DNA of 6,381 nt from the NCBI GenBank assembly GCA_021736545.1, contig JAIPFS010000090.1, positions 1 through 6,381 of the forward strand, in the 5' to 3' direction. This document shows positions 1 to 4,328 of this stretch, piece by piece. Position numbers and translations under genes: made by a program. The notes below the pieces were generated by a model that made no database searches, had not been told where the DNA came from, and worked only from the letters and a program-made list of their open reading frames with translations. The DNA comes from Spirochaetia bacterium (lineage in GTDB: Bacteria; Spirochaetota; Spirochaetia; PWKH01). The first letter of the stretch is position 1; every line of letters begins with the position of its first letter.

Positions 1-20
1 AGAATCAAACTCTCCGTGAT
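1..20 (-). rRNA. rrs: 16S rRNA, 5' end only (runs off left edge)
   Basis: Read on the minus strand, bases 12 to 1 are GAGTTTGATTCT. This is the universally conserved 5' end of bacterial 16S rRNA (the 27F primer site), with T instead of C or A in the variable position after GAT. By alignment with E. coli numbering (GAGTTTGAT starts at base 9) the mature 5' end falls near position 20. Only the first ~20 bases are present. The identification is supported by an rRNA-type promoter and a boxB/boxA leader correctly placed upstream on the same strand. Confidence 0.85.
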
Positions 21-30
21 ATTATGTTCA

Positions 31-55
31 GCACCCGAAGGTGCCGACTTTTTTT
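31..55 (-). other. 16S leader hairpin with UUCG loop
   Basis: On the rRNA (minus) strand GCACC-UUCG-GGUGC (31-44) forms a 5-bp G+C-rich stem closed by a very stable UUCG tetraloop, only ~10 bases before the mature 16S end. It probably helps fold or process the pre-16S leader. On the opposite strand the same stem is followed, after four bases, by seven T (49-55), so it could also act as a weak terminator for antisense transcripts coming out of the rRNA gene. The pairing is visible; both roles are inference. Confidence 0.5.
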
Positions 56-78
56 CACTTAAATTTGTCCCAACCAGT

Positions 79-92
79 ACGTCTTTTGACGT
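79..92 (-). other. Small leader hairpin
   Basis: ACGTC-TTTT-GACGT gives a perfect 5-bp stem with a four-base loop in the middle of the 16S leader. It is reported as a visible inverted repeat inside the transcribed leader; no specific role can be assigned. Confidence 0.35.
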
Positions 93-150
93 TTATTGAC
101 TAGGAAGCCCTTACGCTTTCCTTATCTCTTCCCTTCTCTAATTCATTATA

Positions 151-160
151 TCAAAGAACA
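151..160 (-). promoter_or_regulatory. boxA antitermination element of the rRNA leader
   Basis: The minus strand reads TGTTCTTTGA, matching the boxA core of rRNA leaders (E. coli TGCTCTTTAACA; Bacillus type TGTTCTTTGAAAA). In known systems boxA RNA binds NusB/NusE and prevents premature Rho-dependent termination of the untranslated rRNA transcript. It lies ~30-40 bases after the predicted transcription start and just downstream of a boxB-like hairpin, the standard boxB-boxA order. Confidence 0.75.
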
Positions 161-168
161 TTGCAACC

Positions 169-186
169 TTACGGCTTTTCCCGTAA
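169..186 (-). promoter_or_regulatory. boxB-like hairpin of the rRNA leader
   Basis: TTACGG (minus-strand reading) pairs perfectly with CCGTAA around a six-base A-rich loop (GAAAAG). It starts within the first few bases of the predicted rRNA transcript and ends eight bases before boxA, the position of boxB in the antitermination leaders of E. coli rrn operons. The hairpin is visible; naming it boxB is by position. Confidence 0.55.
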
Positions 187-197
187 CGCGCTTGAGT

Positions 198-226
198 GTT
201 ATACCAAAACTGCAGTGTTATGTCAA
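198..226 (-). promoter_or_regulatory. rRNA operon promoter (sigma-70 type)
   Basis: On the minus strand there is a perfect -35 box TTGACA (226-221), a 17-base spacer and -10 box TATAAC (203-198, 5 of 6 consensus). Transcription should begin near 191-193, giving a ~170-base leader before mature 16S. The near-consensus hexamers with optimal spacing, the UP-like element upstream and boxB/boxA downstream together mark a strong rrn P1-type promoter. Confidence 0.9.
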
Positions 227-248
227 CAGTTTATTGAATAATTTTTCT
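227..248 (-). promoter_or_regulatory. UP element upstream of rRNA promoter
   Basis: Immediately upstream of the -35 box, the minus strand has an A/T-rich stretch with AGAAAAATTATT followed by an AATAAA patch. Against the E. coli consensus UP element (NNAAAWWTWTTTTNNNAAANNN) I count two mismatches among the specified positions, in the right register before TTGACA. UP elements bind the C-terminal domain of the RNA polymerase alpha subunit and boost rRNA transcription. Confidence 0.65.
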
Positions 249-272
249 TAATCATTCTCATCTGTCAGACAA

Positions 273-317
273 CTGCCGGCAGCTGCATTTTCATGAAAAC
301 TACATTTTCGAAAATGT
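273..317. repeat. Cluster of three perfect palindromes
   Basis: Three perfect palindromes lie almost end to end: CTGCCGGCAG (273-282), TTTTCATGAAAA (288-299) and ACATTTTCGAAAATGT (302-317). The last two share the heptamer CATTTTC as a direct repeat 17 bases apart. They sit ~25-90 bases upstream of the rRNA -35 box and ~200 bases upstream of adk. They could be protein-binding sites affecting either promoter. The third is followed by a T run and could also form a weak hairpin with a T-tract on the plus strand. No known operator consensus is recognised. Confidence 0.5.
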
Positions 318-430
318 TTTTACATGCCGTTTGTTCAGCCTCAATGCTTAGCAAACATACATAAAACTCAATTAAAGGTCAATAGATAAAAAGGAAAAAT
401 TTATTAATAATGCAGTCAGCATGATAACAC

Positions 431-464
431 TAGAAATTTGATGTTCGAATGAATATAATTCATT
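431..464 (+). promoter_or_regulatory. Probable adk promoter with inverted repeat over the -10 box
   Basis: A perfect -10 box TATAAT (454-459) lies 17 bases after TAGAAA (431-436), a 4-of-6 match to TTGACA. Transcription would start near 466 and give a ~55-base leader for adk. The -10 box is embedded in a perfect inverted repeat AATGAAT-ATA-ATTCATT (448-464), the layout of a repressor site that would block RNA polymerase. The repeat is seen directly; an operator role is inferred. Confidence 0.5.
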
Positions 465-521
465 AAAGTTATAGAGAAAATAATACTGCATAATAAAACA
501 TATTAATAAAGGAGTGAATGT

Positions 522-1157
522 ATGCGTTTGATATTTTTAGGTCCGCCAGGGGCAGGTAAAGGAACCATTGCAGATATGGCGAAGGATTTTTTCAATATCC
601 CTCATATTTCTACCGGTGATCTTTTTAGGAATAACATAAAAAACAGTACTCCCCTCGGTAAAGAAGTAAAATCCATATTGGATTCCGGCGGGCTTGTACC
701 TGATGAGCTTACAGTAGAGATGGTTAAAAATCGTCTTAAACAGGATGATACTAATCAAGGCTTTATTCTCGACGGTTTTCCGAGAACCATACCTCAAGCT
801 GATGCACTTTCTGAATTTACGGATATACAATTTGTTATTAATTTCATTGTTTCTGAAGAGAAAATTATCAAGCGTCTTTCAGGGCGTCGTGTTGCAAAGC
901 ATTCCGGTAAAATTTACCATATTATCTATAATCCGCCTAAGGAAGAAGGCAAATGCGATATTACTGGGGAACCCCTTATTCAGCGACCTGATGATAAAGA
1001 AGATGCAATAAAAAATAGATTAGCGGTATACAGAAAACAAACTGAGCCGCTCATTGAGTATTATAGAGATAAGGGGCTGCTGCTTGATGTGGACGGTGAA
1101 AAAACTCCTGAAGAAGTTTTTCAGGAATTCAAAAAAGTAATCAAATCTCAAGCTTAA
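522..1157 (+). CDS. adk: Adenylate kinase
   Basis: Cytoplasmic enzyme catalysing ATP + AMP to 2 ADP, central to adenine nucleotide balance. The 211 residues match the long-form bacterial enzyme (~214 in E. coli). Visible landmarks are the P-loop GPPGAGKGT (7-15), the AMP-binding stretch TGDLFR (31-36), the signature FILDGFPRT (81-89), GRRV opening the LID (121-124), the LID region to about residue 158, and NRLAVYRKQTEPL after it (165-177). The LID lacks the four-cysteine zinc site: it follows the E. coli pattern, but C145 aligns where E. coli has Asp146, and the usual His after GRRV is Ala125. The start ATG has AAAGGAG seven bases upstream; an ATG at 518 is out of frame. The gene is transcribed away from the rRNA operon and ends convergent to the lipoprotein gene. 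Confidence 0.97.
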   Translation: MRLIFLGPPGAGKGTIADMAKDFFNIPHISTGDLFRNNIKNSTPLGKEVKSILDSGGLVPDELTVEMVKNRLKQDDTNQGFILDGFPRTIPQADALSEFTDIQFVINFIVSEEKIIKRLSGRRVAKHSGKIYHIIYNPPKEEGKCDITGEPLIQRPDDKEDAIKNRLAVYRKQTEPLIEYYRDKGLLLDVDGEKTPEEVFQEFKKVIKSQA

Positions 1158-1166
1158 AGCCTATAA

Positions 1167-1228
1167 GTGAATAGTATATACCGATTTGTACAAGAAAAAC
1201 ATGAAACGCATTTCGGTATATTATTCAC
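1167..1228. terminator. Long hairpin between convergent genes (atypical bidirectional terminator)
   Basis: Left arm 1167-1184 pairs with right arm 1213-1228: seven base pairs, a two-base GT bulge (1174-1175), then nine more, around a 28-base loop. It starts 10 bases after the adk stop codon, and its right arm covers the stop and last two codons of the minus-strand lipoprotein gene. Neither side has the U tract of a classical intrinsic terminator, so it may instead protect 3' ends or stop the two convergent transcripts by another mechanism. Confidence 0.5.
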
Positions 1229-2129
1229 CTCCTTCTCCTTCATTATTTAACTTTTCTTCCAGTTTCATAATCTCTCTCTTTTCGTAGCCTTGATTACGCG
1301 CTGAATCAAGATACTCCCTGCTTTTGTCCGTTTCACCAGTCAGCAAATAATAGCGTGCCAGTTGGTAGAGCATTTCGGGGGGGACAGCAGAATTCTCAGA
1401 AGCTGAATTTTCCTCCGTCAAATTTTCACTTGCTGAAGGGGTAAGTACTTTTGCTCTTTCAACATAGTCATTATCTAAAAATACCTTCAGCAGCAGTGAG
1501 CGAAGGGAATAGTCTTCCGGATACATTCTGAAACCTTCTTCAAGCCAGCTGAGTCCGGAACCTTCTTCTCTATTTTCATCAAATTCCCAAAGCAGGAGAA
1601 GCACTTCTTTAGTAAATATCCTGTACTCCTTAAACCATTCCAAATGTCGCTCTGCATCGGTGAGTTTTTCATCTTCCATATATAATTTTATCAGCATAAC
1701 TCTGGAATCGTGATCTCCAGGATCAATTTCAAGGAGCTTTTCATATTGAGAAGAGGCTTTGCCTGTACTTCCACGTAATTCATAAATTCCGGCAAGAGTT
1801 TTTATTAATACCGTATTATCCGCATCTCTAGTAAGCAAATTTCTGATAAGGTCTAAAGCTTTATCATACTCCCGAAGCTCCACATAAACGGCGCTCAAGT
1901 TATATGCAGAAGGAAAGGATTCGGGGTTATAGTAAAGTGAATTACCATAGGCACGTTCAGCTTTTTCAAAATCTTTCAGCTGATAATATGCATTCCCCAA
2001 GTTATAATAGACATCACTCAGTTCCTTTAAAGAGTTATTTCCCGCTGCAGCGCAGCCGGATAAAATGGATACTGAAAATGCAATAAGGAAAGCTGCATAA
2101 ATCAAACGCGACCGCTCAGACATCATCAT
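1221..2129 (-). CDS. TPR-repeat lipoprotein
   Basis: Predicted membrane-anchored lipoprotein of 302 residues whose exact function is unknown. The N-terminus has basic residues (R7, R9), a hydrophobic stretch (10-22) and a lipobox LSGC with Cys26 as the probable lipidation site. The mature part is built of tetratricopeptide helices: clear units around 38-71, 72-105 and 106-139, weaker ones around 140-175, and a last one near 251-283. TPR lipoproteins usually act as scaffolds for envelope protein complexes. A linker at 231-249 repeats SASEN twice and is rich in S, E and N. Three consecutive ATG codons open the frame; the first (2129) is chosen because the purine-rich AAGGGGAG is already 11 bases away. 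The stop lies inside the hairpin shared with adk. It follows upp by 50 bases with no clear promoter between, so an operon is likely. Confidence 0.85.
   Translation of the reverse strand: MMMSERSRLIYAAFLIAFSVSILSGCAAAGNNSLKELSDVYYNLGNAYYQLKDFEKAERAYGNSLYYNPESFPSAYNLSAVYVELREYDKALDLIRNLLTRDADNTVLIKTLAGIYELRGSTGKASSQYEKLLEIDPGDHDSRVMLIKLYMEDEKLTDAERHLEWFKEYRIFTKEVLLLLWEFDENREEGSGLSWLEEGFRMYPEDYSLRSLLLKVFLDNDYVERAKVLTPSASENLTEENSASENSAVPPEMLYQLARYYLLTGETDKSREYLDSARNQGYEKREIMKLEEKLNNEGEGGE
1377..1383 (-). repeat. Seven-C homopolymer inside the lipoprotein gene
   Basis: The coding strand has seven consecutive C (seven G on the plus strand) in the codons for Val249-Pro-Pro, just before the last TPR unit. 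Gain of one C would lead to a TGA, and loss of one C also to a TGA, each within about 15 codons. A slip would therefore remove the C-terminal TPR. Seven bases is short for a proven phase-variable tract, so this is only a candidate slippage site. Confidence 0.4.
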
Positions 2130-2179
2130 AAATGAATTCTCTCCCCTTCAAATCATTCTGGGTATCAATAGTATTTACA

Positions 2180-3247
2180 TCATTTCCCCAGTACGGTCTC
2201 TTCAATTTTCTGTACCTGGGAACGATAGAGATTAGCTATGTTGCTTCCGTAATCAGCTATAAGCTGTATAATATTTCTCGGATTTTCTTCCTTATCCACA
2301 CCATTGAGACGATCACCAGCATCTCCAAGCCCCGGCAGGATATAGGCCAATTCATTCAGGACAGGATCCATCCATAAAGTATATACTTCAACATTTTCTA
2401 TAGCTCGTATAACACGCAATGAACCTTTCAGTGCTGATATTACATTTATAAATTTTATTGATTTCGGTTTAATTCCCTGATCTAAAATGTACTTCATTAT
2501 TGTTACCAGGCTGCCGCCTGTAGCATTCATGGGGTCAGCAAATATAAGATCTTTGCCGTCGAGATCGTCTAAAGTAAAAAAGGATTTATCCAAGTCCAGT
2601 ATGTATTCCATATTATACTCTTTTTTTGAATCATCCCGCTTAATTTTGAATAATGAGAATGGCGGGACGTAACTTGAAGAGGAATATTCCTGAATTTCCT
2701 TACTCAGAATCATTGAAGGCAGCAGAGCTCCGCGAAGCATTACACAAATAACTGAATTTTCAATTTGCTCATCGACATCAGGGATTTTGTGTACTGCATA
2801 ATTCTGTAAAGGAATATCCACCGGAGTTTCTGTAATAAGATAGTTTTTTTCATGCATCGAATTGTCATTAAAAGTAAGATTGAATAGTAATTCATAAGCC
2901 CTTTGAATGTAATATACAAATTCATCATGCTGTGTTTCAGGATTTCTGAGTTTTGCTATAAGTCGTGAGGCCTCTCCGTGTGTTTCTCTGGGTGTTTTGA
3001 AGGAATAGACATTGAGGGCTTTTTCTGCATTTGCAATTTCATGCATTTTTTTACCCATTTTATCATAAATTTGAATCATCCTGTTTTTGGCTTCAGCGAT
3101 TTTCTTTTCATAGCTTCTTCCGGACATGATTTCAGAATATTTCATTGCTTCAGAATAATATTCATTCAGTTCATCTATGTTCTTCTTATCCTGCTTTGTC
3201 AAATATCCGTCAAGGTCTTCGGCGGTAAGTATTATTTTATTTGACAT
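2180..3247 (-). CDS. upp: Uracil phosphoribosyltransferase-like protein with long N-terminal extension
   Basis: Likely cytoplasmic pyrimidine-salvage enzyme making UMP from uracil and PRPP. The C-terminal ~200 residues carry the family hallmarks: the PRPP-binding loop in [13 protein letters not shown] (234-246; canonical DPMLATGGS), the uracil-binding signature [15 protein letters not shown] (302-316; E. coli [15 protein letters not shown]), and LRGAL (171-175) where E. coli has LRAGL. At 355 residues it is ~150 longer than typical Upp (~208). The extra length is mostly an N-terminal region (about 1-135), charged and predicted mostly helical, that I do not recognise, plus ~35 residues after the GLGDAGD signature. 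The start is supported by AGGAGGAG six bases upstream. It is the first gene of a probable two-gene unit with the TPR lipoprotein and divergent from rnhA. The swap of RAG to RGA and the extension leave room for altered substrate or regulation. Confidence 0.82.
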   Translation of the reverse strand: MSNKIILTAEDLDGYLTKQDKKNIDELNEYYSEAMKYSEIMSGRSYEKKIAEAKNRMIQIYDKMGKKMHEIANAEKALNVYSFKTPRETHGEASRLIAKLRNPETQHDEFVYYIQRAYELLFNLTFNDNSMHEKNYLITETPVDIPLQNYAVHKIPDVDEQIENSVICVMLRGALLPSMILSKEIQEYSSSSYVPPFSLFKIKRDDSKKEYNMEYILDLDKSFFTLDDLDGKDLIFADPMNATGGSLVTIMKYILDQGIKPKSIKFINVISALKGSLRVIRAIENVEVYTLWMDPVLNELAYILPGLGDAGDRLNGVDKEENPRNIIQLIADYGSNIANLYRSQVQKIEETVLGK

Positions 3248-3362
3248 AATCTGCTCCTCCTGATTTTATCGTATGCACTGTATTAAATTAAGTAATAATT
3301 CAACTTGCTTACTATTCTAATTTGACTTTAGTTGTGCACTTTAATTGATTTTAATCCATTAG

Positions 3363-3391
3363 ACTATACCATTATTTTTTTATGATGGCCA
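3363..3391 (-). promoter_or_regulatory. Candidate upp promoter (extended -10)
   Basis: On the minus strand TGGTATAGT (3371-3363) is an extended -10 element: TG, one base, then TATAGT, 5 of 6 consensus. TGGCCA at 3391-3386 sits 17 bases upstream as a 4-of-6 -35 box. Transcription would start near 3356, giving a leader of about 110 bases before the upp ATG. It is the best match on this strand but not a strong one. Confidence 0.45.
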
Positions 3392-3503
3392 CCAAAATGA
3401 ACCAAGGAAAAAATCATTCAAATTACCTGCAGTTTTTAATTGAGATTTTTTTACGAGGTTTTTGTCTTATTCGATATATGAAAGTCCTTAAATTTGTCTT
3501 TGT

Positions 3504-3532
3504 TTTTCATAAGAACTATTGACCCCTATAAT
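3504..3532 (+). promoter_or_regulatory. rnhA promoter
   Basis: A perfect -10 TATAAT (3527-3532) is preceded at 17 bases by TTTTCA (3504-3509), 4 of 6 to consensus. The predicted start near 3538-3540 leaves only ~15 bases before the rnhA ATG, an unusually short leader. Confidence 0.6.
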
Positions 3533-3554
3533 TACATGACGTATCATCCAATGC

Positions 3555-4019
3555 ATGGCTAATATAGAGATCTACACAGATGGCGGATGTTCTGGAAATC
3601 CTGGACCTGGCGGTTGGGCGTACGTAGTCCAAATGGGAAATGAGTTAATTCGTTCTTCCGGAGGAAAGACAAATACTACCAATAACCAGATGGAGCTCCA
3701 AGCTGTAATTGAAGCTTTACGCTTTGTAGATTCACAGCTTGAAGACAGAAAGGGAACAATTACTCTTCATACAGACTCGCAATATGTAAAACAGGGCATA
3801 ACTAACTGGATCCATAAGTGGCTTAAGAACAATTGGAAAACAGCAGCAAAAAAAGCTGTTAAAAACAAAGAGTTCTGGATGCAGTTAAAGGAACTTGATG
3901 ATACCATTCGCCCAAACTGGGATTGGGTACCGGGACATGCGGGAGTTGAACTGAATGAAACCTGTGATAGAATGGTTCAGGATCAAATAGAGCAATTCAA
4001 GTTGAAAACAATTGATTGA
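3555..4019 (+). CDS. rnhA: Ribonuclease HI
   Basis: Cytoplasmic endonuclease that cuts the RNA strand of RNA-DNA hybrids, removing R-loops and primers. The 154 residues match the family size (E. coli 155). The Mg-binding catalytic set is complete: Asp9 in YTDGGCSGNPGPGG, Glu47 in NNQMELQAVIEAL, Asp74 in HTDSQYV and Asp138 in NETCDRM, with the mobile His128 in VPGHAG. The basic handle region W85-K104 (WIHKWLKNNWKTAAKK) is present, so this is the handle-containing E. coli type. The ATG at 3555 is the only plausible start: an in-frame TGA lies at 3537-3539 and the N-terminus aligns with the family. No Shine-Dalgarno motif precedes it, and an overlapping three-codon frame starts at ATG 3551. It has its own promoter and lies upstream of comM in the same orientation. 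Confidence 0.97.
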   Translation: MANIEIYTDGGCSGNPGPGGWAYVVQMGNELIRSSGGKTNTTNNQMELQAVIEALRFVDSQLEDRKGTITLHTDSQYVKQGITNWIHKWLKNNWKTAAKKAVKNKEFWMQLKELDDTIRPNWDWVPGHAGVELNETCDRMVQDQIEQFKLKTID

Positions 4020-4324
4020 TTCCCGGGGTTCCCAAGTCTCATATTCTGCCTTCTTCAGATTATAAATTATAACTTCATTAATTCTTTCCAAGTTATGTAT
4101 TATAAATGCATCAAATTTTTTATAAATAAAACCTTTTTCACTTTTCTCCTGTGAATCCTGAAATATACAAATCAAATTCCTCTTTTTTTATGTATTTAAA
4201 ATTAAGAAGCGCAATTTTCTTTGTGACACTTCATATTGGGAATAGCACTGCTTGAATTTTTTATTTTATGAGACAATACCTTTCAAAGAGGTATTGATAT
4301 GTAAATACTCAAAAGGAGGATTAT
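4020..4324. other. 305-base AT-rich intergenic region between rnhA and comM
   Basis: No gene is supported here. No clear terminator with stem and T tract follows rnhA; AT-rich inverted repeats such as TTATAAATTATAA occur around 4060-4075. Upstream of comM only a weak promoter is found: TTGGGA (4236-4241) and TTTTAT (4259-4264), 17 bases apart, each 4 of 6. The last 50 bases hold a paired-hairpin element and the comM ribosome binding site. The minus strand of 4020-4187 stays open and reads into rnhA antisense, which is discussed separately as doubtful. Confidence 0.65.
4274..4310 (+). promoter_or_regulatory. Two mutually exclusive hairpins in the comM leader
   Basis: CAATACCT (4274-4281) pairs perfectly with AGGTATTG (4289-4296); a U-G and a U-A pair can extend the stem to ten around a CAA loop. 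The right arm can alternatively pair downstream: GAG and TATT (4288-4290, 4292-4295, bulged G4291) with AATACTC (4304-4310). The second hairpin ends three bases before the Shine-Dalgarno AGGAGG (4314-4319). The three related half-sites could work as an RNA switch or as DNA operator sites. The pairings are seen; regulation is inferred. Confidence 0.45.
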
Positions 4325-4328
4325 GTGA
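4314..4328 (+). promoter_or_regulatory. comM ribosome binding site with overlapping ATG-TGA
   Basis: AGGAGG (4314-4319) stands five bases before the GTG start (4325). Two bases earlier an ATG (4323-4325) is followed directly by TGA (4326-4328), a start-stop frame that shares its G with the real GTG. Because ATG is out of frame and closes at once, GTG must be the comM start. The N-terminus beginning there fits the family. Confidence 0.7.

Larger units (their letters stand above)
21..521. other. Non-coding divergent control region between 16S rRNA and adk
   Basis: These 501 bases hold no convincing gene. From left to right they contain the 16S leader (about 21-191, minus strand), its promoter and UP-like element (198-248), a block with three perfect palindromes (273-317), an AT-rich stretch with nothing recognisable (318-430), and the adk promoter, leader and ribosome binding site (431-521, plus strand). 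All main parts are listed separately. Confidence 0.8.
3248..3554. other. Divergent promoter region between upp and rnhA
   Basis: This 307-base AT-rich gap contains no gene I can support. It holds the upp ribosome binding site (3254-3261, minus), a candidate upp promoter (3363-3391, minus) and the rnhA promoter (3504-3532, plus). The stretch 3392-3503, including a T-rich segment around 3432-3475, shows nothing recognisable. Confidence 0.75.

Noticed and set aside
145..150. TATAAT on the minus strand within the 16S leader as a second rRNA promoter
   Set aside because: It directly abuts boxA, and the hexamer 17 bases upstream (CGTAAG) does not resemble a -35 box. The promoter at 198-226 is far better.
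537..1011. Open frames on the minus and second plus frames within adk
   Set aside because: Both are shadows of adk, which is intact and carries all family motifs.
1161..1211. Minus-strand 16-codon frame preceded by AAGGAGG inside the last lipoprotein codons
   Set aside because: The AAGGAGG comes from the Gly-Gly-Glu codons and is ~18 bases from the ATG, too far. The frame lies within the convergent hairpin and the product has no recognisable feature.
1226..1237. Plus-strand CACCTCCTT, identical to the 3' end of 16S rRNA (anti-Shine-Dalgarno)
   Set aside because: It is the complement of Gly/Glu codons in the lipoprotein gene with no surrounding 16S sequence, so it is coincidence.
2132..2377. 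Plus-strand open frame of 81 codons with a hydrophobic product, starting in the upp-lipoprotein gap
   Set aside because: It is antisense to the strongly supported upp gene. Its hydrophobicity follows from reading the complement of a charged protein gene, and no ribosome binding site precedes its ATG.
2978..3244. Plus-strand open frame of 88 codons, Phe/Ile/Cys rich
   Set aside because: It lies wholly antisense to the N-terminal part of upp, which has an excellent ribosome binding site and continues into conserved motifs.
3364..3417. Minus-strand 17-codon frame in the upp-rnhA gap
   Set aside because: It has no good ribosome binding site, is very short, and overlaps the candidate upp promoter.
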